A stretch of DNA of 64,000 nt, taken from contig JACSYO010001856.1 of the NCBI GenBank assembly GCA_016806645.1, forward strand, positions 2,935,001-2,999,000, in the 5' to 3' direction. Each line of letters starts with the position of its first letter. Positions within the stretch are counted from its first letter, which is position 1. The stretch is from Ophiodon elongatus. Lineage: Eukaryota > Chordata > Actinopteri > Perciformes > Hexagrammidae. The notes beneath the pieces are model-generated. The model was given only the letters and a program-made list of their open reading frames with translations, searched no databases and had not been told where the DNA came from. Of the stretch, positions 16,261 to 29,768 are shown piece after piece. The position numbers and the translations under genes are program-made.

Positions 16261-19200
16261 ATTACAGGCTGGTCGGCGATGAAAGAGACAGATGACATGT
16301 ACTTATTTGTTTTCTCCTCCAGTGCCCTGAACCAAATAAACACAGCAATGCCAATGACGGCAAAAGTAAGTGCTACAACAACAAAAAACACACAGACAAA
16401 GAACATGGCTGTTGGATGGGAGTTCTACCCACCACACACACACAGGTGTGTGTTCACCATTGCAGCGAGCAAACCCCGGAGGTAAAGAGAAACAATGGCG
16501 CAGCCAGCTAAACTTTTGGTTGGCAACTTATTCCAAGGAGAACAGACTGAGCTTGCACTGTCTCAACAAGTCCGCTGTGGGGGTGATGTGGAGGCAAATG
16601 TGGGGCCGCTGCCTTGGAGATCTGATTAACTTGTCACCTCGGGTTGCAAACGTACATCACACAGGTCTGGTTGACAACGTGCCCGGACCAACCTACCGCC
16701 AACCAGAACTTTGGTTTATGACGCCATCCTGAACACCACCACCACCCTTGCTAATTAAAGCTACTTATTGACAGCTTGATGCCAGCTTCTCTTAACTTTA
16801 CCGCACAAACCCTATTACCCAAACACAGCCACGTAATAGCCAGTCAGATTCCTCATGCAGAAAGAAAGTCATGGAAGGACACATTGTTCTCAAGCGATCA
16901 CTTGTGCAATCACAGCGGGACAGATGACGGCTTTGCTAGACGTCTATGGGAACCTGTGCCCAGCAAACCCCTTGAGTGTATAAAGAGAGTGAGTTGTAAA
17001 TGGCATGAGAGTAATCCCTGCAGTATGGCGTCTCCATTTCTCGGGCTTTAAGGAGGTCATTGGCCACATTAGACAAGGCTGTGGTCTGCCCATCTTTATT
17101 GTGGACACGACATTGACAGTCTTTCCAACTCCCATCTGGGACAGGGGACCTCCATTGTCTTCTAACTCCCTGTCCCACCCCAGTGCAGGATTGTGGGCGG
17201 GGTCTGTCAGGGCCAACACAAAAGAAATGTCACCACTCCTGGACTGAAATGCCTGCCAACGATGGTCTCTCTCCTCCTTTTTATCTGTCTCTATGCGTCT
17301 CCGCAGGGGTTCAACTGGTAGCTGACATCACTAGTGGGGTCATCCCCGGCTGGGCACAGCTTCAACGTCAGGTCTCTGGCCCCTGCTGGCCCCCGGTGAC
17401 CCTTGGTTTTGATGACAGACTGGGCCTTTTGTGAAGCATCGCCCTGTCCAGGTGAGGACAAGAGAGGATGACAATGGCAGGAAACATAAAGCCGATGGAG
17501 GCTGTGAGACGGCCCTACAGGTCATGGGTCAAGCTGGACAGCTGAGTGATGAGTGCAGCTGTGGACACGTGGACCTCCTTCTCTGTCCTTTAGCTCTGCC
17601 TGCCATGTCAGCTGATGTTGCCTTTGTTGTGGGATAAAGACCTCACTAACTCTCAACAAGTTGGAGAAAAGTAATAAACACAGGCGACAGATGTACTACG
17701 CCACAGATTCAGAGTGTACAGCTATTATAATGTAACCTGTGCGGTGTGGGTCAACGCCTTGTCTTTTCAAAGGGTGACAGAACTTTAATTAGATAATAGA
17801 AAGGCATTTGCCGATAATAAAACAAATTAAATGGTTGTCATTTTAATTAGAACATTTCAGTTCTTAAAATAATTAAAAATAAACAAAATGTAAAACTACA
17901 TGGAAATAAATTGAGCTGGATGCTCAGGATACTCTCGGGATACAGACCTTTAATTGGAGTAAACACTTGCATTTATTAAATGAAACAAAAAACATCCTTG
18001 CATAGAGAGAGAAAAAGTCTTAAGTCATAAGTTTATCTGTGCAGTCCGATATCCCAGACAATGTCTCGATGGGATACAGATGAATATGATGTTCTTCCAT
18101 CCCTGGCTGCCACTGCTGCAGATTTCGCTGCCTCTTTCTTGTCACTTGGTATCAACCCAAAATGCAGAAGCAAATGAAATGGACTATTTTAAACCTTGAA
18201 TTGTATTGCCACCAGAGCCTGTTAAAGAAAGAAGGCCTAAATGTCTCCAAACTACAGCGATTCACTCATCCCGAGCTGTCCAACTGTTTCCGATGCCAAA
18301 GGTCAATGGCTGCCTACTCTTCTACCGGCCCACACAGAGATGGGAGGACAAGGTTTGCCAAGTCATGCACAAACCATAAACACCTCCGCCTGTCTCCCCT
18401 CTTCTTTTCTCCTCCACAGAGGTGAGTTGGGTTTGCACTCTGTTAATGTTTCACTACAGGCCTGCTTGCTTTTACACTGGCCCGCTGCAGAACAGAGGAG
18501 GGGAATGAAAGAGGGGTAGTAAAGGACGAGAGTGGATAAAAGAGCAGGAAGAAAAAGCCATAGAGAGGGCCAGATGGGCACCTTCACAGTCCATTTATCA
18601 AACCCAATGTGGCCCTCCCCTCCCCTCCCCGCTGCTCTCATGTCCTAAACCCCCATGTAATTCTGTAATGATTTTCATTATCATATAATGACCTTACAAA
18701 GCCTACAGCAGTTTGCATGGTCAGTACAAAACTCGCAGCTGTTCCCTTCAGTGTTTGCTCGCCGGCTGTGACAAACCTCTTTTATGTTTTTTCTGTTGGT
18801 CAGAGTGATGACCTCTAGGCACCAGAAGGTCAGCATGAGGTCACCTCATCCAGGAGGTTGAAAGGTAGCCGTACTGTAATCAGACATATTCAAGATAGCG
18901 TCCCATCGAATATCTACCGTAAGTAAGTTCAAATGTAGCACTTTAGAAAACAAAAGAACTAAATACGTTGGGATTTTCTGTGTACATAATTCCAGTGTGT
19001 CAGACAGTGTATTCCTTTTCACCAGTATTTGCGTAGATGTTAAACAAAAACCTAATAACTCCGTTATTAAGTGTTTTGAATCTCTATACTTCTGGTGCTA
19101 CTGAGATGTGCCGTTTTCTATCCTAATATGTTCCCTGGAGGTTGTGCCTTGATCGTCAATCTGCACTTCCTGTGTGGCATACTCAACTGATCTCCTACAG

Positions 19201-20968
19201 TACAGTCACCCACCCACATAATAATCCATCTATTTCTAGGGCACTCGCGGGGCATTTACCAAAGGGACACGGAGGGCAGCATCTATCAAAGAATTCGCCA
19301 TGTGCATCGGGAAAACCCAGTTACCAGAAAAGCTCATAAGAATAAAAAAGCTCTCATAACTTCGTTGGCTCAGAGTGAATGAATGGACTGCTTCTGCTAG
19401 CGGGGCAAGCTGAGGCATCACTCACTCTGAGTGCCTATAAGTCACTCATGAAGAACCACTGGTCACCAGGTCCAATTTCTCTTTCTTTGCTTCTCGGTAG
19501 TGCTAAAAATGCCCCGAAGGCAGAAAACGGCAGCGAGCAGACCCACGTTGCTTTAACTGGTGTTTAAGAAACAAAAGTCAGCGAGAAACTTAATCAATCA
19601 GTGCTGGTTGTTTATGTTTATGTGCCTCTAGCGAGAGTCATCAATCATCCGTTGTTGTTGTTTTGTTTTTTTTCTCCATTCTTTTGGAAGTATTATGCAC
19701 TGAATAAAAACTATGGAAACAAAAGGCAGTATTATCATAAAAGCCTGCCTGTTGCATATTGTGAGGAAACCTAATTTGGACACACAATATGAAGAAAGCA
19801 GCAAAAGGAATCAGCTTATTAATTTCAAAAGTCCTCTTGTGGTGAGTGCTTTTATGAAAATAAATGAAGATTTAAATACATCTGACCAAAGTAAACTAAT
19901 TCCCTCACTGTGTGTCTGATTCTGTAATATACTGCATCTGTAATTCAAAACAATGACTTTTCTTCTAAGTAGTATGCGTGAAGAAATACAAACTTCGAGC
20001 ATCTCGAATCTCTAATCAGTACCAGTACGTCGCACTTAACATTGCACATAGCCATGTGTTTAGTTTTGCGTAAATGAGATCTGTTGACAGCCACTTGACA
20101 GGATGGCCCCTGGCTTTTTTGTAAGTGGGGGCAATGGGGGTTAGGGATAGACATTTAATGTGTGTAAAGGGGAGAGGAGGTATCAGGAGCAGCTGGAGTT
20201 CAAACATATTGTGTGGGACGCTTGCCCTCCTCCAAAACTAATCTAATCAGTCTTTCACTGCTGATAGAGTAAACGTCTGTCTGCCCCGCCGACAAGGACG
20301 GAGCATTTCCTGTCCTGGTCTGTGATACTGGTTGTCAGGATCTTAGGGTGGGCTGAGCTAAGTCTAGGGTATAGACATGGTTAAGAGGTGGTAACATTGC
20401 ATTGTGGGTGGTGGGGGAACCGGGATGGCGGGGGACAGCGTTGATGTTAGGTTGGGGGTGGGTGTGGCGACATGGTTTCTAGCTTTCAGCACCTGCAGCC
20501 GGAATGCACTATCAGAGCTAGCCCTACATCAGAGTTGTGAGGCCGTGGGCGTCGACACAGCAAAGCAAGGTGTGTGGAAACAGCCTGTTTACAAGGCTCA
20601 TCTGGATGGGGCATAGCTGAGGGTCAACTAAGGGGGACAACTCAAAACAGAGGGGCGCCATGAGGACAGCAACACTGCAGGAAGCTGACATATATCTTTC
20701 AAAAGAAAAGATGTTGTTTTCAGGAATTTCTATTCTGTGGATACTGCCCCTGGCACTTTTGCTTTCTTTAGTCTCTGGATCACGTCTGGGCCAAAGTGTG
20801 TATGTGTGTGTGTGTGTGTGAGACACTAAGGTCAAAACCATTGATAGAGACAATAAGCAGTGAAACATATGTGAATGCAGATGTAGTATATACATGCATG
20901 CCAGTGTTTGTGTGTGTCCTTGCTAGTGCTGAGGGGGGGGGGACTGAGATAATGAACAGCTAAAATAA

Positions 20969-20970
<2 letters not shown>
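16261..20970 (-). other. FTO intron 7 segment with plus-strand exon-like signals
   Basis: No FTO exon was seen. On the plus strand, two stretches are bounded by good acceptor and donor sequences (16323-16365 and 17307-17452, see findings). AT-rich sequence with several TAATTA-like sites occupies about 17780-17900. Confidence 0.5.

Positions 20971-21023
<53 letters not shown>
20971..21023. repeat. (GT)n microsatellite
   Basis: About 26 GT units, with a minor TG array nearby at 20797-20821. Confidence 0.95.
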
Positions 21024-21026
<3 letters not shown>

Positions 21027-23984
21027 CCCTTCTTTTATCTGAATGAATGGCCAGTGTTCTATCCGTGAGCTCTCTGCCCTTATCTGGGAGGAAGGAAGTG
21101 ACTGGGTTTATCCAAGACACACGTGTCGTTGTGATAGCTGTGATAGCTGCCAGACCCAAGCACCACAAACAAACACCAACTACACCGCCGCATATCTGTG
21201 GAATTCACATCACCTCTGAAAGTAGGACCAAGGTGATGACTCATTATTGTTTTGCTTGACGATGTGATCACAATTGTTAACCCTACAAGCCGCCACTGCG
21301 AGGCTTGCACTTGCCATCATGCCAATAGCTCTGGTTGTGACCTCGACTTGTGTGTTGTTGTGTGCCTCAAAGTTTTGTCCAATTTTGGGGATTCACAAAA
21401 TATTTGCTTCCGTTGCTTACTGGTTATGATACTCATGTGTATTCACATCCTGGGTGTTGACCCTTGACCCAAGTGTTTCACATGTGTTTATTGTTTGTGA
21501 GGCTGTTGTAGGCCCATTGTGTCAGTTAGTTCCATTAACTGAGAGACTCTATATTCACCATTAGTTTTAATGGTTTCACGAACAACATGTGACATGCAAT
21601 TTGCATGTAACATGCAATTTTGGACTATCTAATTATAATAAAAGTTTTTGCGATTTCCGGCACGCAGCATTTATTCTATGACCTTGTTTTGGGGATATCA
21701 AGGCTACTAAAATAGAAACATACAATTTCCTCAGCAGCCCGCTGCAAAATGTATGAATTCAACATGAAGCTTTAAATATTAAGGTGAATAGCTCATTTCC
21801 ACAATGAGTTTGGAGTGACACTTATTTGTGTCTGATGGTGTTCCCATTCCAAATAGGAGACAGTGCTCATGCTTCAGAGTGTCGTACTTTACCTGTCTCA
21901 CACATCTGTCAGAGATGTATTTTACGACAACCCAAAGTTGGTGGTACATTGTGTTACCTGTCTCTCCATGTCTGTCTTTGCTGGTGTCTGTCTGTCAAGG
22001 CAGACAGCAGGGTTTCTGCCATCTCCCTCCTTCCTTCTCCTTCCTGACCCTCCTCCTCCACTTTATCCAGGACGACCATGGTCTGAAAAGAAAAAGTAGA
22101 AAATAGCTGCATCAAGTAGACCTAAAGAGGATATGTGCGAACTAAAGTATGACCTTGAACATCAGGAGAATAAAACTCGAGCCCTTCAATTCCTGTAATT
22201 TCCATACAGAGACTACGATGACATTGGTAAGGTTACCACCCACTACATCGTTGAGTAAGACAACTTTTTGGTTCTATTTAAATTCCCCTAAATATTAAAC
22301 CACATGGAATTGAGTTGAAAGACTACCTGAAGCAATTCCCTCCATCATTGAGCTCAGTTCAGAAATTACGCAGCTCTGAGTCAAAACTCCATTATAACGT
22401 CCCTGGGACGGCGACATACAGTAAGTCTAGTATAAAGTCAGTTTCACATCAGAGGATGGGCAAATTACACCCAATATTAGAGTGTGAGTCAATTAATCAC
22501 GTCCTGCACAGCACAGTGTAATGTGTGAGTATCCCCCTGTTGAACATGAATTACAGGCCGGCTTAAAGTGTGACGTGGCACATCATTGCTAATCTGAGAC
22601 ATCCTGGCAAACCTTCGCCTCCAAGTCCTCCGCAGCCTCTAAGCTGGTTGAGAGGGAGTCAAATGAAAAAGGATCTGGCAGCCCAAATTAAATGCAGTGC
22701 TGTCAGCCACACTCAAATCCCTCTTTCTCCCTCTTCTTCTCTACCCTTCACAGACTCTCTCCCTCTCTGAATATCCTTAAATGTCTCCCCCTCCTCCTGC
22801 TCCCAGCCTCTGAGAAGTGATGGATCTGTAACTCTGACTGACTCTGACGCCTTGTTAAGAACAGTCTCTTCCTGTCACATCCACCAGTAAAGCGCGTTCA
22901 TTTCTTCCCATTAACAGTCACTCGCCTCCCCAGTCATCCAACCCTCTTTTCAAAAAACCCACAATGTAAGGGAACCTTCATTTCTTCTCCTCTGCCTCTT
23001 TTTTAATCCATTTCTGACAATCTACCTGTCTGTCTTAATTCATGTGAAGATAGGTTTGATTTTCTGTGTGCGTATTTTCAAGGGAAAGGAGTCTTATTTG
23101 CAGCAGAGTAATATGCTTACTTCCTCCACACCACACAGGACAGGTGTCAAAACATGTGGCGGTGTGTGACTGATTACACCTGACTCGAAGGAGACACCAA
23201 AGATTACAGTGACCAGGAGGAAGCAGGGCCGGCTGTATTCCCTATGGAAATTGTACTTTTCAGTTTGGATCAAACCCTGTCTTCCTGGGATGATTGTCAG
23301 GGCAAGAAAGTGCCAGAAAGTGCATTCAGACTGTATCACCATCTCAGCTAGTAGACATCACATTTTGAAGCTAGCTGTTTAGCACAGTTCCAGCGTCTTG
23401 TAGATTTGTAGTTGATCTGAAACCGGCTCTGACATAACTCTGAACTTGCTACGGCTCTTCCCATAGCTGGCCATGGGAACAGAATGAGTAGCAACAAAGG
23501 AGAGACAATGCAGTCGAATGAGCTTATTCTAACCATGCTAAAGCAAAATGAAATACAGCCAACAAAAGCCACGTAATTCACATACTGTCAAAGGTTTGAA
23601 ATTAATATAGGAGTAAACATCTATTTGCAATGTAAAGATACAGTGGAGTAATGGCTACCTGAGCAGAGAATGAAGTCGCTCTCCATCTCTCTGTGTATTG
23701 TAATCCAAAATGTTCTGTGCTTTGTTTACATAGTTGGGCCGGCAGCATGTGCATTTTAGAGAGTGCATGTGAGTCTCTCTGATGTGCCCCATTGGCCGGC
23801 TAAAGGACACCGCTCTGCACTGCACTATCCCCACACCCTGACGGTTCGCCCTCAGCTTAACCATGTTTAACTCTGTCGCCAATTTTGCCATTGTTTGAAC
23901 TTTTTTTGCTGTTATAGCACAGTTAGCTGCTAGCCACCAGCTCATTAGTCTCCATGGAAAGTGCCGTGTGGAGGCGATAGATAT
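21024..23984 (-). other. FTO intron 7 segment, no gene seen
   Basis: This holds a 17-bp palindrome (21592-21608). The 350 bp before the LINE fragment (about 23640-23984) may also be repeat-derived, but I cannot name a family. No exon was seen. Confidence 0.5.
21592..21608. promoter_or_regulatory. 17-bp palindrome of two octamer-like halves
   Basis: ACATGCAA, a central T, then TTGCATGT form a perfect inverted repeat, followed at once by a third half (acatgcaattt). The halves resemble the ATGCAAAT octamer. Binding is inferred. Confidence 0.35.
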
Positions 23985-24610
23985 GCTCTGAATTCCGTAT
24001 TGAGCACCTTTAAAGGCTCTCCCACCCACGACCTGACTATCACCTTCGACAACTCCGTGTTAGCCCCAACCCTGACTGCTAGGAACCTCGGTGTGAGACT
24101 CGACAGTCAACTCTCCCTTACGGCCAACATCACTGCAACAACGCGGTCCTGTCGGTACGTGCCGCACGTACTGGTGGCTGCTCGCATCCGTTTCAAAACA
24201 TTGGTACTTTGCGTACCGTGCTGCGAACAGATCGGGTCCAGTCTACATCCAGGACATGGTCAAACCTTACACCCCAGCCCGCTCACTCTGCTCTGCATCT
24301 ACCAATCGGCTTGTAGCTCCGTCATTGAGAGCTAACCACTCAACAAAATCACGACTGTTCGCTGTCCTGACTCCTAAATGGTGGAATGAGCTCCCCAATG
24401 ACATCAGGACAGCAGAAAGTCTCTACATCTTCCGCCGCAAACTAAAAACACATCTCTTCCGACTATACCTGGAATAAAAAATAAATAAATAAAATAAAAT
24501 GTATGTGTACATATATATATCGTAGTACTTTAGTAGCACTTAAATGGCATTTACTTATAGCACTTGGTAGTTTGGCTTTCTTGAGGAATTGTACTTTCTT
24601 GATTCTTGTA
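23985..24610 (+). mobile_element. Truncated L2-type LINE, 3' end
   Basis: The plus strand encodes pieces of a non-LTR retrotransposon reverse transcriptase C-terminus. One frame has STFKGSPTHDLTITFDNSVL then ARNLGVRLDSQLSL, typical of the post-catalytic region. A second frame has VKPYTPARSLCSAS, LRANHSTKSRLFAV, PKWWNELPNDIR and FRRKLKTHLFRLYLE before a stop at 24475-24477. These are hallmarks of the L2/CR1-like C-terminal end in fish. The pieces lie in different frames with an internal deletion, so the copy is dead. An AAATAAAT-type tail (24474-24500) and AT-rich sequence follow the stop. It is 5' truncated, as is usual for LINE insertions. The 3' boundary is approximate. Confidence 0.8.
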
Positions 24611-27218
24611 AACGTAGTCCACCATATTTGTACCTCATCACAGCCTATAAATTGATGGCCAAAAGCTTTCTGTCCCAAATGACAGTCAGAAGTCTCAAAA
24701 ATAAACCCCATGTCTTCCATTAAACACACCGGTGACAACTTCTGCTTTGGGAGAGTGTGTGTACATTTGTGGGAGTATATGCTAAAGCCTCTCTTTTTGT
24801 TTGTTCTCAGCTAGTTTGTGTGAGTATAGGTGTGCCTATGATAATGTGAATGTGTTACCAAGCCTCCTACTAATGAAATTTGTGCACGTGTGTTTGCCCA
24901 TGGTCTTGTGTTTAGAAGACCCAGTGCTGAGAGAGGCCCTCAGGTTTAGCCACAGGCTGATCCTGAGGCCATTTAGACACCCCACTGGTTGTTTACTGGT
25001 CAAGCCCTGCCTCAGTCAGCCACGGCAGGACCACAGCCCTTTATCTCTGGGCCTGTGTTAGCACTAATCATCCCCCTCTTTCCTTCTATTTACCCCATGA
25101 TGACAGTAGCTATCCTCAGCTTCCACCTCCCTCAGCCTGATGCTGACCACAGATGTGCCCTGACCTAGGCCTCATCCCGAGGTGAACTAGAGGACAAGGA
25201 GGACCTGGGTACCTCCATCCCTGGTCCCCAGACCCCAAACTCAGCCCCTTCTATTGCCCAACAGAACATTTCCGGCCCGGCGTAGAAGCAGGGTAGGTAA
25301 ACAAACATGCAGCCAGGCTGAGGTGATATTGTGGTTGAAGGGGAGCTGGAGTGATGATAGCGTTCCAAGCGAAGGCTCGCTGGAGGGCAGCCTGGGGCGG
25401 CTCACTAACACCTCGAGCCAGGACTGTATCTTAACACCAACAAGCATCTGTCTATTCCATCACATAACAACACATCACTCATTCTACACAGAATAATAGA
25501 ATGTGAAGATTGTTTGTTGCTACACATGTGCAATATGGTGTACATCCCTTAAAACTTCTCAGAATTGTAGGTCACGCAATAGCCCAAAGGTAGGAGGGTT
25601 CAAAAAAGATGCATGCAGAACTGAAGGTTTATACTGCATAAAACAGAGCTACTAGCTAGAGGAACTGTTAACACCCCATGAAATGTCTAAGCTGACTTTA
25701 GACCAGGACTTTCAGGGGACCCTGAGCACTCTTAAGCTCACTGGCACTCTCTTATATAGGAAACTTTTTATATCGGCAGGCCATAAACGCTTCAAAATCT
25801 TCAAATTCAAATCAAACCTCCCCTTTTAACTATTTTAACAGACATGGGTGATTTGAACACCAGAATAGGCCCTCCAAATGATGGGTGGTTACCCAAAAAG
25901 GTAGGTGGTAAATGAAATCCCCAGTACATTCCATTTACATTCCCCAGGCTTTGGCTGGTGACTGGTGTTAATTAGCCGTCATGGTGCCGGCCCTCTTAAG
26001 TGCCTCAGACCTCAAGTCAGACTGGCAACCTCCCTGCCACTTCCCTGTGTAACAGGCCCAGCAACAGGCCAGTAGACCTGCTAGTCTCTCTGTCAGCCAA
26101 CAATCATGTCTGAGATCTACGGGACATACAGTATATAGTAGTAATATGTTCGGTTCACACTGTGTAGTGTGTTGAGATGGGACCTATATTAAAATCTTTA
26201 TACAGCCGAACGTCATGTTGGGTACAGCTCACTCTCCGTCGCTTGCTACAGGACATTCAAAAACAGATAAAGACAGAGAGACCAGAGATACCGCAGAGCT
26301 ATGGGACATATTTATTGGTCATTTTTGTCGACAACCATTAATTTGATCGACTTCATACTGGGCAGGTGTATTGCTCTGGACCCCAGGAAGCGCAGTGTCG
26401 AGTGTGAAGTTGTTTGGATGAGCAGCAGAACGGGAGGCCAAACAATCAGCCGCGCATGTTTGGAATGGGCAATGCACTAGTGCTGATAATTGCCAGAAAG
26501 TGGGTTCACTCCTCAGTAGGGCATCGGCCTGGTCACCAGGACGATGACTCAGAGCGCTGCTGGTTTGGATTTTAGCCATCCGCCAAAAGACAGACTAACG
26601 CCTGTGAATTTGGGCAACACATCTAAGACGGAAAACCTGATATTCTGACCCAAGCAATAACATGAGGTTTGTAAAATTAAATTACCTTTTCTAATACCTC
26701 TGTTACCAGATCTGCCTACTGTAATTCCTCCTTAACTTGACTTCCTCTTGCTCACAAAAATGGCTCACAAATCAGCAAGGTATCTCGAGATTTAAAGTTG
26801 AATCCTTTTCTCCCAATCTTCAGACCCTCCACTGACTTCTGCCACAGTTTGAGCTCAGCTGCTCTGACATCTGATGTCATAGGCCTTAGGAGTGGGAGTT
26901 TGGCAGACTCCATTTCCCTCTCCCCTCTAATACATGAAACCAATATCACTTTGACCGCTGGTGGAAAAAGGCATCAGGCACCTTGCTCGGGGTAATGGAT
27001 AGCTTCTGCTCACTGATATAAACAACTTGGGAGCTGTGATCCTGCCAGGACCAGTTCTACTCTGGACAAGGGATCTGTGTGTTTTTTGCTGCATGCCACT
27101 GTCGAGTTACTTTGCTCTTGGGGGGGACTCTCCACCGGTGGAAAAATTATATTAGCCCAGGAAGAAATAAGCCCAGACCACATTCACTTCTCTGTGACAT
27201 CACACTTGAAGTCATAAA

Positions 27219-27290
<72 letters not shown>

Positions 27291-27749
27291 ATTTTCCTGC
27301 CGTCTGCCTGCTGTCACATGATTACAGATGGTTCAAAATTGAGGCATATCTGAAATTAAATTTGTTCAGTTTCCATTACGTAAGATTGGCTGATAAACAC
27401 ACAGGTGTGTGTGTCTGTCTGTGTGTGTGTAGGGGCAGAGTGAAGGGTGTCAACATTGCTGGTCAGGGTTGTCTTCCAGACTTTGAAGCCTCACAACCTT
27501 TCATATTATCAAAGAGGAAAGAGTAAAGAAAATGAGAAAACCCAGTTCTATAAAAAACATTCTCTCAAAGATGATTCTAGTCTCTCCTCTGTATGTGCGT
27601 GTTTGTCTTTTGATTTATCTGCGCAACTTTGAGCAGTTCTCACAACTGAAACTTGCAGAACACTGACTTTAAAAAAGTTTTGTTGCACTAGTAACTTTGC
27701 AGTTACTCCAAAAAAAACCAACATAACATTCAAGACATTTTAAGAGGCA
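24611..27749 (-). other. FTO intron 7 segment, no gene seen
   Basis: One TG array (27221-27287) and otherwise unremarkable intronic DNA. Frames of 60-100 codons show no domain features. Confidence 0.55.
27221..27287. repeat. (GT)n microsatellite
   Basis: About 33 perfect GT units. Confidence 0.95.
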
Positions 27750-28119
27750 GTCAGTGTTCCACTTTATTGTGTGCACCTGTAAAGTCGAGTGCAATCAAAT
27801 TTACTGTTCTGCTATATATGTCTACTTTTATGATGCCTACAATGTTCAGTTTTTGTTGACCCTTTCAAAGAGGTATAAATAAATCAAAGGTGATAGCATA
27901 GAGGTCACAGTGACGGTGTTGTACTGGATTTGATTATAGGATTTAATGAAAAATACATTTAACTATGACCTCAATAATAAGGATGTAATTGAATTTACAC
28001 ATTTCGGACGAACCAAAAACTGAACATTAAGAACTTTGTAAAGATAGATATGTTATGGCAGGGCTGTTGTATTTAATTGCAGTAGATTGCACAGCTTTAC
28101 CTAAAAAGTGGTCACTGAG
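27750..28119. mobile_element. MITE-like element with imperfect terminal inverted repeats
   Basis: The left end reads tcagtgttccactttattgt then gtgcacctgt. The right end, reversed and complemented, reads actcagtgaccacttttta then ggtaaagctgtg. These resemble the CACTTTATTAGGTACACCTG ends of a widespread non-autonomous DNA transposon family in fish. Inside, aatgttcagtttttgttg on the left has a counterpart near 28010-28030 in reverse complement (gttcagtttttggttcg), so the inverted repeats extend about 100 bp inward with gaps. There is no coding capacity. Family naming is from memory, and the exact ends and target duplication are uncertain. Confidence 0.6.
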
Positions 28120-28896
28120 TGCATACTATTATTATTGAGTGTTGAAACCAATCCCTAAATTCCAGATTTTGTCATTTCTGAAAAGATACTTTATTCAAAG
28201 TCTATTTGGATGTTTCTACTATAAAACGACATACTTCAAATGCATTAGAAGGGCATCTAAAGTTCCTTAATTCTACTCTGTGCGTGTTAATGTGTTTTCG
28301 CAATCTCCGTGGTGATAGAAACCAAGACCCTTCTGCCAGATTGACCTTGCAAGGTCGCGGGCACCATCAATTATGTCAGCTAGTAAAATGGGCTTTGCTA
28401 CAGACAGCAGATTATATGGAGTGTAAAACATTAGAAAAATGTGTCTGAAACACCAGAGCAGCATGTTTGAAGTGACAATGGGTTGGGGCGGGGGGTAGAG
28501 ACACTCCCAAAAAGGAAAGACCCCTGACAAGTGATTTTGTTTGAAGGCATTGTAACACACTCAAGTGGGCAGGGATACTTTCTATGGCCCCAACGGCACT
28601 CCATCTTCTGGGCAGAATACAGGCGGGATGGAAGGACATATGCTTTCCACAGGGTCAAATGAAGCAGAACTCACAGGCTTTTGTGGTGCTCCCTTTTGGT
28701 GGAAAGAAGAAAAGGCAAATCTGTTGTTGGGTTGTCGTCCAATGGGCCCACAAATATCGCATAAAAATTCACCGGCCTGTTTCTTGCGAGGCCTTTGTCT
28801 CTGCCTCATGATAAGGAGTGTGGATCCAGTTGGCCTTAATGGCTAAACCACATAGTTCTTAGTCTGAATGAGCTGTCCAGCAGGCTGGGACAGGAC

Positions 28897-28964
<68 letters not shown>

Positions 28965-29768
28965 GCGCGCACACACACACGCACACACACACACACGCAC
29001 ACACACACGCACACACACTCCTCACTGGCCTGGCAAGAATGCGTCATCCATCCATCACAAGAAAGCTTTGAGAGGCGCTTTGACTAATTCAGGACAATGA
29101 AGACAGAGCTGGACAGAGATGTTTGCGATGAGCGTGACACTCAAGCACCTTCTGCTCTGTTAAAACCCTCTTACTCTCTTTCACTATATGAAAGCTGAGT
29201 CTAGATTCTAGCTAGATAGCAGATTGTGATCAGTACCTCACTCTCCTGCCAGTAAAAAGCTTTTTGCTGACTGGGGCCAAAGCCAGCCTTTTCTTAGCCC
29301 GGGAGTTACAGTGTAACATACACTGCGCCATACTTCAGGTCTTCAAAAATGCTAAACCAATAAAAAGGGTTTCCACGCTCACATACAGGTTGTTGTTTTT
29401 TTTTTGTTTTTTTTAACTAATGTCTGCAGGGGCGGAAACGTGCCACGAACAAAGTTTTGATTGATTACAAGAAGTCTGAAGCGTAGTGATTCTTCAATTT
29501 TTGCATCTGGCTGAAAATGGTGGAGCAACAGAGAACAGGCCCTCTTATATGTCTGGTCTGACATCAATTGTGAATTACCTACAGAGTACAGTGAAAAAGA
29601 ATCACTGTACTAGAGTCACTGGCTGTGTCTAAAGTAGAACAGATTAGGATCTGCAGGTTGCCTACCATAAAAAATATGTTCAGAACAGTAACAGCAGTAA
29701 CAGCCATAAACAAACCTTGGTTTGTTTAAATAATAAATTAGTTTTTTCATGAGATGAGCCAACATTGG
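28120..29768 (-). other. FTO intron 7 segment, no gene seen
   Basis: Contains the CA/CG array at 28899-29018. The 28412-28846 frames on both strands are short and overlapping, with no domain features. Confidence 0.55.
28899..29018. repeat. (CA)n array with internal (CG)n block
   Basis: A 120-bp alternating purine-pyrimidine tract in which CA repeats surround acgcgcgcgc and several single GC interruptions. Such tracts favour left-handed Z-DNA under supercoiling. Confidence 0.95.

Noticed and set aside
16062..16406. Minus-strand 114-codon frame with a hydrophobic stretch (FFVVVALTFAVIGIAVFIWF)
   Set aside because: It resembles a membrane segment, but it is preceded by T-rich sequence that encodes Phe and Val by composition. 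It has no convincing donor and no family match.
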